DNA of 64,000 bases from Hyphomicrobiaceae bacterium UBA7697 (GCA_002482645.1 DLGJ01000005.1:861098-925097), one strand, 5' to 3'. Counted from the first letter of the stretch, positions 27,593-36,683 are shown. Made by a program: numbers and translations. The notes: generated from the letters alone by a model not told the origin.

Positions 27593-28192
27593 GTAGTCTT
27601 TTTCCTTAGTTGCAGAACACGGATAGCGGACACGCCGCAATGCGTCTGCGATCGAACTGAAATTGTGGTTCGCGGCCTGAAGCGGCTGTGGAAACCTGAA
27701 GTTGGAGTTCCAAAGAAGATGGATACCCAAAATGGGTGCATGCGCGAACGGCATGCGGTTGATCGGTTGCATCGAAGACAGAAAACGGGTTCCGCCTGCT
27801 GGAATTCACTGTTGTCTCGAGATCCGCCGTTCCGGCGGCTCGTCGGCATGGTCGTCGTTGGGCGGAATCGTGCCCCGCCGTTTGGGCGCCCTTGCTCGGA
27901 TGCACGGCAAGGTGCCTACGCAGCGTTTTGAATTTCGGGAAGGGTCCGTGCTCGTATTCGGCGCGATGACTGCCGTCGGTCTAAGCCCACGCCCAACATC
28001 GAGCGTGCCGTGTGGGCTCTATATGGGCTCCTCTCGTTCGATTAGCAAGGGCGATATTGTTAACGCGATGCGGCGGCTGGACCGATGCGGCAAGAGAGGC
28101 AGGGCGGGCGGCGAAGGCGCGGCCACGCCAACCGCGTTTTGGCCGGGCAGGTGCCATTCGGCATCGGGCGGGGCCGTTCCCGACCGGCCGCG
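27593..28192. other. Intergenic region without a recognised gene
   Basis: About 600 bp between the helicase start and the phosphoesterase end. The helicase leader is presumably here; cold-shock-type long leaders are common for such genes but no motif is visible. Short frames on both strands have no ribosome site or family sequence. Confidence 0.5.
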
Positions 28193-29986
28193 CTAGGTGT
28201 CCATGCCGCACGCTTCACCCTCGATGACGATCCGTTCGGGGCGCCGCAGTTTGAGGCAGCCCTCGCCGTCGATGGCGAGGGTATGGATGTAGAACGCGGT
28301 CGGCATATCGTTCGTTGCCTCCATGACCGGCGAGGGCGCGGAGACGATGCGAAGCTCCGCGCATTCGCCGATCCAATCCACATGCCGGTGTCCGTGCATG
28401 AGGAGGACGCGGTCCGCGAGCGGCCGCATTTTGCGGATGAACCAATTGCCGTTGATGAGCGCCGTCCCGATGCGTTCCGAAAGTGCCTTTGCCGCCCAAG
28501 GATATTCGATGACATGGTGATGAAGCGCGACGATCCAGCAGGCTCCCGGATAGGCCGCACATGCGATCTCGATGCCGCGTACCTGCTCGGCGGAGACCAT
28601 CCCGAGCGCATTGGTGAACGAGAAATGCGTATCCGCGTTCGAGTTGAGAAGGACGACGCCGAGCCCGTCTTCGCGGCGCGGCGGCAGCACCAGGGGGAAA
28701 GACTTGCTCCACAGCACGGACAACGCATCGGACAGAAGCGGCCGTGCCACGTCCGCGAAACGCTTCATCGCGCCGGCATGCGGCTTCAGAAATGCCGTTA
28801 GCGTTTCGCCGAGCTGTCCCGTACTGAGGTCGACGACATTGACCCGCTCGCCTTGCACCGCGTCCATCGCCGACAAAGCACGGATCTGACGCAAGCGCCG
28901 GTCGGGGCTCGTCGGCAGGTCCATGCGCGCCGGGTTGGCCCGGTCGATGATGTTGAGATCGTGATTGCCGGGCAGGATCAGGACACGGTCCGCCAAGGAC
29001 GGATGTTCGGCAAGGACCTCGAAGAACTGAACCCACTCGGTGCAGATCCCCGCATCGGTCATGTCGCCGGTGATCAGGATCACGTCGAGCCGGTCGTCCG
29101 CATCGATCGCTTCGAGCTTGCCGAAGAGCCTCTTCAGCCGGTCGTTACCGCGTGGCCCCGAGCGACCGCTCTCGATGCGAAACCCGTAACGCTCGCCGAC
29201 GATGTGGATGTCGGACAAATGCGCGGCGCGCCAGGTGCGGTCTCCCTCTTGCGGTTCGTCGAAGACCGTCAAGCCGCGCGGCTGCGGCGTGGCCGCGTCG
29301 GCAATGCCCCAGACAAGCGCGGCGACGGCGAGATAGGCCGCGATCACGACCACGCTGTTGGCCAGCGCGACCGGAACGATGTCGCGCCAGTTCGCGATCT
29401 CGGAGGTTTGCGCGAAGAGATGGGCGCTTGGCCAAACGAGCCAGAGAACGAAACCTGCAAGGGCCGAGACGAGTATCCCGGCCACCAAGGCGGCGGCGGC
29501 GCGCAGCTTGGCCCGTGTTTCCTCGCCGGCGTGCTTTGCAACGGCCCTCTCCACGAGATGCCGCAAGATCTCGCGCGCTCCGGCGTAACCCGGTTGCACC
29601 ACGATTGAATTCAGGGCCCAGAAGTTCTTCTCCACTGTCCGCACGACCGTCCGCCAACCGAACCATCCAAGTGCGGCAACAGCCAAAAAGATCAACGCCG
29701 ACCAAATGCCGATAAACGCGGACGCGATGTTGTTCGTGACGACGCCGAGCCATGACGTGACGACGATGGGAACAAGGCCCAGCAGTAGCCCCGGAAGCAC
29801 GAGTAGCAGGGTCCAGGCAAGGATCAACTTCGGGAGGCTGATCTCCACAAGGAGGCTGCCTGCGAGCGACAGCATCGACCGGCGCTTGGTGCTCGATACG
29901 TCGTCCTCGATGTCGCCCAATCGCGGATCGAGAATGGCCGCCAAGGCCGGTTGGCGTGGCTTTCCTTTGTGCGTCATGAAGCGCAT
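28193..29986 (-). CDS. Membrane-anchored metallophosphoesterase
   Basis: The 597-residue protein has an N-terminal membrane part with about four to five helices (two near 50-115, more near 165-240) and a C-terminal calcineurin-like phosphoesterase domain. Metal motifs are in order: LSDIHIVG (DxH), ITGDMTDAG (GD), LPGNHDLN (GNHD), ALHHHVIEYP and MHGHRHVDWIG (GHxH). It probably hydrolyses a phosphoester (nucleotide, lipid or protein) at the membrane; the substrate is unknown. The ATG at 29986 has GGGAG only three bases upstream, so the Met three codons later (29977) may be used instead. It is divergent from a LysR gene. Confidence 0.85.
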   Translation of the reverse strand: MRFMTHKGKPRQPALAAILDPRLGDIEDDVSSTKRRSMLSLAGSLLVEISLPKLILAWTLLLVLPGLLLGLVPIVVTSWLGVVTNNIASAFIGIWSALIFLAVAALGWFGWRTVVRTVEKNFWALNSIVVQPGYAGAREILRHLVERAVAKHAGEETRAKLRAAAALVAGILVSALAGFVLWLVWPSAHLFAQTSEIANWRDIVPVALANSVVVIAAYLAVAALVWGIADAATPQPRGLTVFDEPQEGDRTWRAAHLSDIHIVGERYGFRIESGRSGPRGNDRLKRLFGKLEAIDADDRLDVILITGDMTDAGICTEWVQFFEVLAEHPSLADRVLILPGNHDLNIIDRANPARMDLPTSPDRRLRQIRALSAMDAVQGERVNVVDLSTGQLGETLTAFLKPHAGAMKRFADVARPLLSDALSVLWSKSFPLVLPPRREDGLGVVLLNSNADTHFSFTNALGMVSAEQVRGIEIACAAYPGACWIVALHHHVIEYPWAAKALSERIGTALINGNWFIRKMRPLADRVLLMHGHRHVDWIGECAELRIVSAPSPVMEATNDMPTAFYIHTLAIDGEGCLKLRRPERIVIEGEACGMDT

Positions 29987-30125
29987 CTACTCCCGATTAG
30001 CTTCGTGCGCCTTTCGCGCCACACGGGCAACGATGTGTATCACTAGTTCGCCGCCCGGCGGAATGCGATAAATCCATGCGTCGAGCAGGCTTGTCGCGGA
30101 GTTCCGCAATTGCCAGGATGTCCAA

Positions 30126-31088
30126 ATGTCGCTGCGCCGAATCGATCTCAATCTCTTCCGCGTTTTCGAAGCGGTCATGGAGCACCGGACGATCGCCGGC
30201 GCGGGGCGGGAACTCAACGTCACCGCGTCTGCGGTGAGTCACGCCTTGTCGCGCTTGCGTCAAGCGCTCTCCGATGACCTGTTCGTTCCCGGCAAAGGCG
30301 GAATGGAACCGACCCAGCGCGCGCTGGAACTGGCGCCGGGGATCCGCGACGGTCTGTCTCGTATTGAAACCGCCATCGGAGAGGAACCGTTCGTCCCGGC
30401 GGACTCGGTTCGCACGTTCCGCATCGCCGCCTCGGACTACGGCGCGGTGACGATCCTCGCTCCCATGGTCAGCAGCGTCGCCAATGCCGCGCCGCAGATC
30501 GAGCTCAAGGTTTTTCCGGTCGGGCGCATGGACGCCGTACGCTGTCTCGATGAAGGCCTCATCGATGTCTTGATCGGCTGGTTCGAAGGGCTGCCCGAAC
30601 ATATTCGCCGCTCGACCATCTTCGTTGAGAAAGAGGCCGTTGTGGTGCGGCCGGGACATCCTCTGACGCAGGGGCCGATCACGACCGAACGGCTTTTCGG
30701 TTATCCCTATATCGTGGTCGAACTCACGGGGACGGAAGAGTTGTCCACCGAGGGCTTTCTCGACGATCGCGGAGTCTGGCGCCGCGTTTGGATCGACCGG
30801 CTGCTGATCGAGACGAACGGGGAGAACGCTGGCCACGTCGCGCATGTGGCCGTATCGGTGCCGCACTACGCGGCCGTTCCCTATATGGTCAGCACGACGG
30901 ACATGGTCGCCACACTCCCTCTCAGCCTGGCACGGGAAGCCGAGCGGCAGGGGAGCGTGGTCATTGTGGATCTGCCCTATGAGCCGCTGTCCGTGCCTGT
31001 CGAGGCGATTTGGCACCAGCGCAACGACGCCGATCCCGGGCTCAGATGGATCGTTGGCGAGCTTGTCGCCGCCGCACCGCAGCTCTAG
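30126..31088 (+). CDS. LysR family transcriptional regulator
   Basis: The 320-residue protein has the N-terminal winged helix (LNLFRVFEAVMEHRTIAGAGRELNVTASAVSHALSRLR) and a C-terminal periplasmic-binding-like effector domain. Its closest look is to the NodD/SyrM-like branch (LRQALSDDLFVPGKGGMEPTQRA). The spacer to the divergent phosphoesterase gene is 139 bp, so that gene is a possible target. The effector is unknown. Confidence 0.9.
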   Translation: MSLRRIDLNLFRVFEAVMEHRTIAGAGRELNVTASAVSHALSRLRQALSDDLFVPGKGGMEPTQRALELAPGIRDGLSRIETAIGEEPFVPADSVRTFRIAASDYGAVTILAPMVSSVANAAPQIELKVFPVGRMDAVRCLDEGLIDVLIGWFEGLPEHIRRSTIFVEKEAVVVRPGHPLTQGPITTERLFGYPYIVVELTGTEELSTEGFLDDRGVWRRVWIDRLLIETNGENAGHVAHVAVSVPHYAAVPYMVSTTDMVATLPLSLAREAERQGSVVIVDLPYEPLSVPVEAIWHQRNDADPGLRWIVGELVAAAPQL

Positions 31089-31135
31089 TCCACCCGGTGC
31101 CACGCACCGTCCGTGCACTTCGGCGCGGTAGAGGC

Positions 31136-31423
31136 TTACTCGCCTTTGCGCGTCCGCAAGGCCCAGAGAATCGCGAGAAAGATCAGCGATCCTACAAAGG
31201 CCGCGAGGACATCGCGCAGCGAGACCGAGACGGATTCCAATCCCGGTGCGATATTGAAAAGTCGGAAAATCACGCCGCCAATGATTGCGCCGACCAAGCC
31301 AACGCCGAGGCCGGTCCAGCGGCCGAGTCCTTCCCATTTGGCGGTCACGACCATGCCGGCAAGGGCTCCCGCGAGCCCGCCGACAACAAGCCAAACGATC
31401 AAATCGCTGAGGGATACCGACAT
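31136..31423 (-). CDS. GlsB/YeaQ/YmgE family stress membrane protein
   Basis: The 95-residue protein has three hydrophobic helices with many glycines (IVWLVVGGLAGALAGMVV, WTGLGVGLVGAIIGGVIFRLF, VLAAFVGSLIFLAILWAL), the pattern of the transglycosylase-associated/YeaQ family. These small inner-membrane proteins are often stress-induced but have no known activity. It ends close to the convergent LysR gene and lies ten bases downstream of the HdeD-like gene, probably in one transcript. Confidence 0.88.
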   Translation of the reverse strand: MSVSLSDLIVWLVVGGLAGALAGMVVTAKWEGLGRWTGLGVGLVGAIIGGVIFRLFNIAPGLESVSVSLRDVLAAFVGSLIFLAILWALRTRKGE

Positions 31424-31433
31424 GGCGGTCCTC

Positions 31434-31982
31434 CTAAGTGCGCTTCGCTACAAAGGGCAGCAGCAAATATGCCCAACCGGTCATGATCAGGTTGATGCCC
31501 ACGAGCAACCCGATTGCCCAGGCCGCCGAACTCGGCAGCTTCAGGAAGATCAGCATACCTACGGCGAACGCCACAAGTCCCGCGAGAAGCATCCAAATCC
31601 AGCCGCTATGCGGCCTGATACGCAAAGCCATCGCCACTTCGATGACGCCTTGAACGACGAACATGGCAGCCAGGAAAATCGTTAGGGTGACGATCCCCGT
31701 CAGCGGGAAGAAGGCAAGCCAGCCGCCGCCGATCACGAAGAGAGCGCCCATTAGGAGGTCGAGGAAGAACTCGCTCCATCCGCGCGCCGAGAATGCGTGG
31801 ACGATCTGGACGACACCGCCGATCAGCAACAGCCAGCCGAGAAAGATTTTCGCCGCGATCGTCGTCAGGAGGGGAAACGCGATGCCGAGAGTTCCAAGCA
31901 CGATGAGCAGGATTCCGAGAATAACGAACCAGGTCCGGTTCTCCGATACGACCGCATGCGTGTTTGCTGAATGCGCCGACAT
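31434..31982 (-). CDS. HdeD family (DUF308) membrane protein
   Basis: The 182-residue protein has six helices in the DUF308/HdeD pattern (FVILGILLIVLGTLGIAFP, GWLLLIGGVVQIVHAF, LLMGALFVIGGGWLAF). HdeD contributes to acid resistance in E. coli; here a general stress role is inferred. The ATG at 31982 has GGAG eight bases upstream and is preferred to the Met at 31991. Together with the YeaQ-like gene it forms a two-gene membrane stress unit. Confidence 0.88.
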   Translation of the reverse strand: MSAHSANTHAVVSENRTWFVILGILLIVLGTLGIAFPLLTTIAAKIFLGWLLLIGGVVQIVHAFSARGWSEFFLDLLMGALFVIGGGWLAFFPLTGIVTLTIFLAAMFVVQGVIEVAMALRIRPHSGWIWMLLAGLVAFAVGMLIFLKLPSSAAWAIGLLVGINLIMTGWAYLLLPFVAKRT

Positions 31983-32124
31983 TGTTGTCACTCCGCCAAA
32001 TGGTTGTGTCGTTGTCCGCGGGAAGGAAATTACACGGCCCTCTCCGGACGAGCTACAAGAAAGCCGGACGGCACCGCGTTAGTCACAAGATAAATCGGTG
32101 CCGGGAGCAGCTAGCCGCCACCGA

Positions 32125-32163
32125 CGAACTCCGGCGCATTGAGGGGTTTCGCGCCGGAGTTCG
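32125..32163. terminator. Perfect 13-bp inverted repeat, possible terminator
   Basis: CGAACTCCGGCGC (32125-32137) and GCGCCGGAGTTCG (32151-32163) pair perfectly around a 13-base loop. No T-run follows on either strand, so this is not a classical intrinsic terminator. It lies between the EF-hand gene and the HdeD-like gene, both on the minus strand. It could stop transcription with Rho or stabilise an mRNA end. Confidence 0.45.
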
Positions 32164-32459
32164 CGGCCGTCGTCGTGGGACCGGACTCTAAACTTGCCGG
32201 CCCAGTTGACGTCTCGGGCGGTCCGCCTCGGCTTGCGAGACGGCTCCGGCTTGGACGAATCCACGGATACATGCCGGCGTCGGCCGGCCGCCGTGCTGGC
32301 GCATGCTGTTCGCCAACCCTCTGGTTTCAAGGCCCATTGGCTGCGGAAGCGTCGGTAATCGTCGATGCATTTTCTCGTCCCGCTTCGGCCGGTCCGGCCC
32401 ACGCCAGCACGGCGGCAAGAAGGACGAGAACCGCCGTGCCCCAGCCAGCCTTGGCCTAT

Positions 32460-32489
32460 CTTGTGGAAGACCTCCTTGTGGAAGACTTC
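32460..32489. repeat. 15-bp tandem duplication
   Basis: The unit CTTGTGGAAGACCTC (32460-32474) is followed by a copy with one change (32475-32489). It lies 18 bases beyond the stop end of the EF-hand gene. Confidence 0.85.
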
Positions 32490-32507
32490 CTCCGGTCGAA
32501 GGTGCTT

Positions 32508-32801
32508 CTAGCGATCGGTGAATTTCACGAGCCCCTTGCCGCAGGCCGCTTTGAACTCGTCGTTCGAGATGGATCCATCGGCGTCCGTATCGACTTGCGC
32601 GAAATTGACGATGAACGGACCGGCGCCTGCTTCGTCGAGCGTCTCACCCTCGGTCACCGCCCGCGACCATACGTCCTGGCACTGCTCATCGTTGAGAATG
32701 GCCGAGGGACGTCCCGCCGACATCGTGTTGGCACTTGTCTGTGCGAGCGCGGTTCCGGTTCCTACGAGCAGAAGCGCGGAAGTCAACATCACCAGTTTCA
32801 T
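32508..32801 (-). CDS. Small periplasmic EF-hand protein
   Basis: The 97-residue protein has a signal peptide (MKLVMLTSALLLVGTGTALA, cleavage about 20) and one canonical EF-hand loop at 71-82 (DTDADGSISNDE) with Asp at 71, 73 and 75, Ser77 and Glu82. Two cysteines (41 and 87) could form a disulfide. It probably binds Ca2+ in the periplasm. A single EF hand without the proline of lanmodulin loops argues against it being lanmodulin. The ATG at 32801 follows GGAGG by six bases; the frame is open to 32882. Confidence 0.8.
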   Translation of the reverse strand: MKLVMLTSALLLVGTGTALAQTSANTMSAGRPSAILNDEQCQDVWSRAVTEGETLDEAGAGPFIVNFAQVDTDADGSISNDEFKAACGKGLVKFTDR

Positions 32802-33079
32802 ATGCTTCCTCCGTTTTTGGAAAGATGCCGCCGATACCGGTGGCTTTGAACGAAACGCGCATGCGATCGACCAAGAGGCCAATGGCAGTACTGCGCGATC
32901 GCCGAACTCTAGAGCGCCGGTCCCGTAGCGACGATTGAAGATTTTTCAGTGCGCCAATGAAATGGGGCGCGCCGGACTGCGCGCGCGCGCGTTGAGCAGG
33001 GTAGCGCGAAGACGCCCCGGGCGGCGAATACCACTCGAGGCGTCAAAATCGATCTTCGCGTTGTCGAGAACGAATGCCG
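32802..33079. other. Spacer between the EF-hand and carbonic anhydrase genes
   Basis: About 280 bp. The EF-hand promoter should lie in its left part. No gene was recognised. Confidence 0.45.
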
Positions 33080-33098
33080 GGCGGGCAAGGCGCCCGCC
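33080..33098 (-). terminator. Hairpin downstream of the carbonic anhydrase gene
   Basis: GGCGGGC (33080-33086) and GCCCGCC (33092-33098) form a 7-bp GC stem with a five-base loop, nine bases after the carbonic anhydrase stop. No U-tract follows, so confidence as a terminator is limited. Confidence 0.4.
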
Positions 33099-33106
33099 GT
33101 GCGAGG

Positions 33107-33838
33107 CTAATTCAGCATCGTGATCCGGCCGGTCTTCAGATCGTACATCGACCCGACGATCTTGATTTCGCCTTTCTCCTCGAGCTCGCGCAAAATCGAG
33201 CTCTCTTCGCGGATGTTCTTCACCGTCAGGAGGACGTTGGTGCGCGCCACTGCGTCCACGTAAGCTGGATTGGAACCGGTCTTGTCGCCGTCGAAGTCCG
33301 TCTCGCCGATTGCTGGCCGGATCTGGGCGAGAAGCCCCGTGAGATGGCCGAGCTCGACATTGTCGATAGCGCCTCTCACCGCGCCGCATGCCGTGTGTCC
33401 CATCACGACGGCGAGCTTGGCGCCCGCAACCGCGCAGGCGAACTCCATGCTCCCAAGGATGTCGTCATTGGAGATATTCCCGGCGACGCGCGCGTTAAAC
33501 GTATCGCCGATGCCGAGATCGCAAATCACCTCGACCGGCGCGCGGGAGTCGATACAGGACAGCGCGACCGCCGCGGGGAACTGACCCGAGGCGGTTTCCT
33601 CCTGCTCCACCAGGAAGTCCCGCGGTTTCCGCTCTCCGGAAACAAAACGCTCATTGCCGGCAAGCATCCGGGAAATGATCTCGTCGGGGGTCATGGCGTC
33701 GCGCCGTTCTTGCGTCAGCTGCGCGCGCGCTTCCGTAACCGATCCCGCGGTCGCGAACGCCGCGAGACTCGCGGCCGCTGTCGATGCGCCAAGAAAGTTG
33801 CGCCGGTTCACCTTGCAACAGTCGCCGTGCGACCCCAT
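33107..33838 (-). CDS. Beta-class carbonic anhydrase with Tat signal
   Basis: The 243-residue protein has the zinc ligands of beta-carbonic anhydrase: Cys95 with the Asp97-Arg99 dyad in SCIDSRAP, and His148/Cys151 in GHTACGAV. It interconverts CO2 and bicarbonate. The N-terminus (NRRNFLGASTAAASLAAFATAG...ARA) is a twin-arginine signal, so the enzyme is probably exported folded with its zinc to the periplasm. This is less common than the cytoplasmic form. It is monocistronic. In a methylotroph it could hold or interconvert CO2 released by C1 oxidation, which is inference. Confidence 0.92.
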   Translation of the reverse strand: MGSHGDCCKVNRRNFLGASTAAASLAAFATAGSVTEARAQLTQERRDAMTPDEIISRMLAGNERFVSGERKPRDFLVEQEETASGQFPAAVALSCIDSRAPVEVICDLGIGDTFNARVAGNISNDDILGSMEFACAVAGAKLAVVMGHTACGAVRGAIDNVELGHLTGLLAQIRPAIGETDFDGDKTGSNPAYVDAVARTNVLLTVKNIREESSILRELEEKGEIKIVGSMYDLKTGRITMLN

Positions 33839-34159
33839 TCCATTTCTCCGCGTTGATTCGAGCTAACAGTCGCGCAGGACGGTACTGACGGCCAGGAACC
33901 GCAGCAAGTTGAAATCTGCTAAATCAACGAATGAGCAAAATTCACTCTCCGATGTCCCTTGCAACGGACGCTGGCGCGCCAATTCGGCCGGCCTTTCGGA
34001 AACGGCATTCTCGAACGGCTCCGGCCGGTGGCCTTCGTTCCGTGCCCCAAAGTTGTCCCGGCGTTCCGGCGCGCGCTATGGCATAAGCGGATGCCATGGT
34101 TCACGCGCTCGCGCCCCGCGAACGTTGCCTAATCCGAACAGTTTGGAAGAACGTCCGAC
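33839..34159. other. Divergent spacer
   Basis: About 320 bp between the divergently transcribed carbonic anhydrase and membrane hydrolase genes. It should contain both promoters. No repeat, hairpin or small gene was recognised. Confidence 0.45.
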
Positions 34160-35848
34160 ATGATTGCGCCCACCCGCTCCGTCGATAAGTCTCCGGCCAC
34201 ACCCTGGTGGCTGCCGTCCTTCACGGGGCTTTTTCTCGGATTCGTCTTTTTCGTGCTCACATTCACGCCGTCCTTGGTGCCGCGGCCGCCGGTTTTTCAA
34301 GGACTCCTCGGCGGTTTGGCTTTCGCCATCGGGTATGCCATCGGCCGTGGCGGCGTGGTGCTGTGGCGCTATCTGGAACTTCCCGAACTGCCGCGCGCCT
34401 TGTGGCGCGCGATCGCAATCGCGTTGGCCGTGCCATGCGCGATCGCCGCCGCGATCTACGTACCGCAAGCCGCCGCTTGGCAAGACGAAGTCCGCGCGCG
34501 CCTGAACATGCCCCCGATGGAACCCGCCAGCCTGTTGCTGGTCGTTCTGATCGCGGCGGTCGTCGCGATCGTTCTGTTGCTTCTGGGCCGTCTTTTGGTC
34601 CTCGGATTCGGCGCTGCGTCCGCTCTGGTCTACCGGCGTGTTCCAAGAAGAATCGCCTCGTTGCTGGGCGCGCTGATCTTCGCCGTCCTGGTTGTGACCG
34701 TCGTGAACGGAACGCTTGTGAGCGCGGTGATCGGCGCGATCGACCGCGCGCAGGCCTTGGTGGACGTGACCGACCCGCCTGGCGCGTCCGTCCCGGCGGA
34801 GGACACGCGATCGGGCGGTCCCGGCTCCGGGATCGCGTGGCAACAGCTCGGCCGTGCCGGCAAGCAGTTCGTCACGGAGGGCCCGCGCAAAGCGGACATC
34901 GAGACGTTCACGGGACGCGATGCCTTGGAACCGATCCGGGTTTATGCCGGGCTTCGCGCCGCGGACACGCCGGAGGACCAAGCGCGAAAGGCCCTCGACG
35001 ATCTCATCCGCATGGACGCCTTCTCTCGCGCCGTACTCGTCATCGCGACTCCGACCGGCACAGGTTGGGTGGACAATAACGGCATCGCACCTCTGGAATA
35101 CATGCATGGCGGCGATGTCGCGACCGTCGCCGTCCAATACTCCTACTTGCAAAGCCCGCTGTCCTTGATCCTGGAGCCAGGCCGGTCGCAAGAATCCGCC
35201 GCTGCCGTGTTCAGGGTCATCTACCGCTACTGGAATGATTTGCCGGAGGACCAAAGGCCGAAGCTCTACCTTTTCGGACTGAGCCTCGGCTCGCTCGGTT
35301 CGGAGGCCTCGCCGCCGATCCACGCGTGGCTCGGCGACTCGTTCGAAGGCGCCGTGTGGGCCGGGCCGCCCTTCCGGAACCGGATCTGGCGCGCGATCCA
35401 GCGCGACCGGGACGAAGGCTCGCCCTCGTGGCGGCCGGTGTTCGAAGGCGGGTCGAACTTCCGCGTGATCGGCCACGGGGACAGCGCCCGCGATGCGTCG
35501 AGCGACTGGGGGAGGGTGCGGATGGTCTATATCGCCTATCCGAGCGATGCGATCGTCTTCTTCGAAGAGAGCATGTTCTACCGGCAGCCCGAATGGATGC
35601 AGCCCCCGCGGGGCGAGGACGTTTCTCCGCTTTTGCGGTGGTTCCCCATCGTCACCGCGTTGCAGGTCGGGATCGACATGATGTTCGCGGCGGCCGTGCC
35701 GCCGGGATTCGGGCACGACTATGCGGCCGCCGACTATATGGAAGCCTGGACCGCGGTTACGGCCCCCCGGAACTGGAGCGATGACGAAGCGCGCCGGCTC
35801 GCCGAAGAGATGAATACGGAAGGCGCCGCAGGCAGTATCTCCCGGTAG
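34160..35848 (+). CDS. Membrane alpha/beta hydrolase (Abhydrolase_9 family)
   Basis: The 562-residue protein has four to five N-terminal helices (about 20-190, starting TGLFLGFVFFVLTFTPSLVPRP) and a C-terminal alpha/beta hydrolase domain with nucleophile elbow FGLSLGSLGSE. N-terminal TPSLVPR and the PTGTGWVDNNG segment are characteristic of the two-part Abhydrolase_9 family, known from actinobacteria and proteobacteria without assigned function. The catalytic domain probably faces the cytoplasm or periplasm next to the membrane; lipid or ester substrates are a guess. The ATG at 34160 has a modest GGAAG upstream. Confidence 0.8.
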   Translation: MIAPTRSVDKSPATPWWLPSFTGLFLGFVFFVLTFTPSLVPRPPVFQGLLGGLAFAIGYAIGRGGVVLWRYLELPELPRALWRAIAIALAVPCAIAAAIYVPQAAAWQDEVRARLNMPPMEPASLLLVVLIAAVVAIVLLLLGRLLVLGFGAASALVYRRVPRRIASLLGALIFAVLVVTVVNGTLVSAVIGAIDRAQALVDVTDPPGASVPAEDTRSGGPGSGIAWQQLGRAGKQFVTEGPRKADIETFTGRDALEPIRVYAGLRAADTPEDQARKALDDLIRMDAFSRAVLVIATPTGTGWVDNNGIAPLEYMHGGDVATVAVQYSYLQSPLSLILEPGRSQESAAAVFRVIYRYWNDLPEDQRPKLYLFGLSLGSLGSEASPPIHAWLGDSFEGAVWAGPPFRNRIWRAIQRDRDEGSPSWRPVFEGGSNFRVIGHGDSARDASSDWGRVRMVYIAYPSDAIVFFEESMFYRQPEWMQPPRGEDVSPLLRWFPIVTALQVGIDMMFAAAVPPGFGHDYAAADYMEAWTAVTAPRNWSDDEARRLAEEMNTEGAAGSISR

Positions 35849-35903
35849 GCGCTCCGCGGCAGGGGAACTGGGCCCCGGCTCGATCCGCGCCGGTCAATCC
35901 CGG

Positions 35904-36683
35904 TCAGCGGCGCAGCACACGCCGCATCAATTCGCGAGCGGTCAGATCGGGATCGAACCGTCCGGTCCGCAAGAACGTCACCGCCTGGGCGATCACCAGC
36001 GGGTTGTTCATCAGCAAAGTATGCGTCACGGGCAGGACGATATGGTCGGCCATGCCTTCCACCCTCGTGCTTTCGACCGAGACGATCCCGTCGTCTTCGC
36101 CGGGAATCATGGCCGAGAACACGGGGTTCAGCGACCGGTTCCCGGCGATCACGCCAAGTTCGAAATTCACCGGACCGAGCCGCGCCGGGGCGCTTCCGTC
36201 TCCGGTGCCGAGTTGCTGTCCGGCGGGTCCGGTCACCAGACGGAATAGGGTGAGATTCGCCATCGCATCGACCAGCTCGGAGCCTTGGTTCGGTGGCGCC
36301 AGCATGACCACGCGCCCGAGATGGGGTCTCTCCTTCGCCGCCGCCCATCCGCGAACGAGAATTCCGCCGAGAGAATGGGTGATGAAATTCACCGTGGGGC
36401 TTTTGCACTCGGCGGCCGACTTATCGACATAGTCGAGCAAGTCCTCGACGGTTGCGCGCCGGGAGGGGTAATCGAGATTCACGACTTGGTAGCCGGCGGC
36501 GGCGAGAAGCTGTTCCATCAGGAAAAACGATCCGTCGCCACGATTGAGACCGTGGACCAGCACCACGCATCCGGTTTCCGACCCGGCGCCAGCGGCCGTC
36601 TCGGGGCCGCGATCCGGCATCTCCTGGGCCGACACCGTGCCGATCATCATAAGGGCAGTGCAGAGCAGCAACAGCATTCGCAT
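35904..36683 (-). CDS. Exported alpha/beta hydrolase (lipase/esterase-like)
   Basis: The 259-residue protein has a signal peptide (MRMLLLLCTALMMIGTVSAQ) and a lipase-like fold: oxyanion region CVVLVHGLNRGDGSF, nucleophile motif THSLGG, Asp in IPGEDDGIVS and His in LPVTHTLLM. It resembles small periplasmic triacylglycerol lipase/PGAP1-like hydrolases. It is convergent with the membrane hydrolase gene. Substrate unknown. Confidence 0.85.
   Translation of the reverse strand: MRMLLLLCTALMMIGTVSAQEMPDRGPETAAGAGSETGCVVLVHGLNRGDGSFFLMEQLLAAAGYQVVNLDYPSRRATVEDLLDYVDKSAAECKSPTVNFITHSLGGILVRGWAAAKERPHLGRVVMLAPPNQGSELVDAMANLTLFRLVTGPAGQQLGTGDGSAPARLGPVNFELGVIAGNRSLNPVFSAMIPGEDDGIVSVESTRVEGMADHIVLPVTHTLLMNNPLVIAQAVTFLRTGRFDPDLTARELMRRVLRR

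Larger units (their letters stand above)
31983..32507. other. Intergenic region with hairpin and short duplication
   Basis: About 525 bp without a convincing gene. It holds a 13-bp perfect inverted repeat (32125-32163) and a 15-bp tandem duplication (32460-32489). Around 32345-32450 the minus strand could encode a signal-peptide-like stretch (VLVLLAAVLAWAGPAEA), but a stop lies directly upstream and no start is available, so it may be a remnant. Confidence 0.5.

Noticed and set aside
32345..32450. Signal-peptide-like stretch on the minus strand
   Set aside because: A stop lies directly upstream and no start codon is available; at most a remnant.
32508..32801. Lanmodulin
   Set aside because: Only one EF hand and no proline at loop position two; lanmodulin has several such loops.
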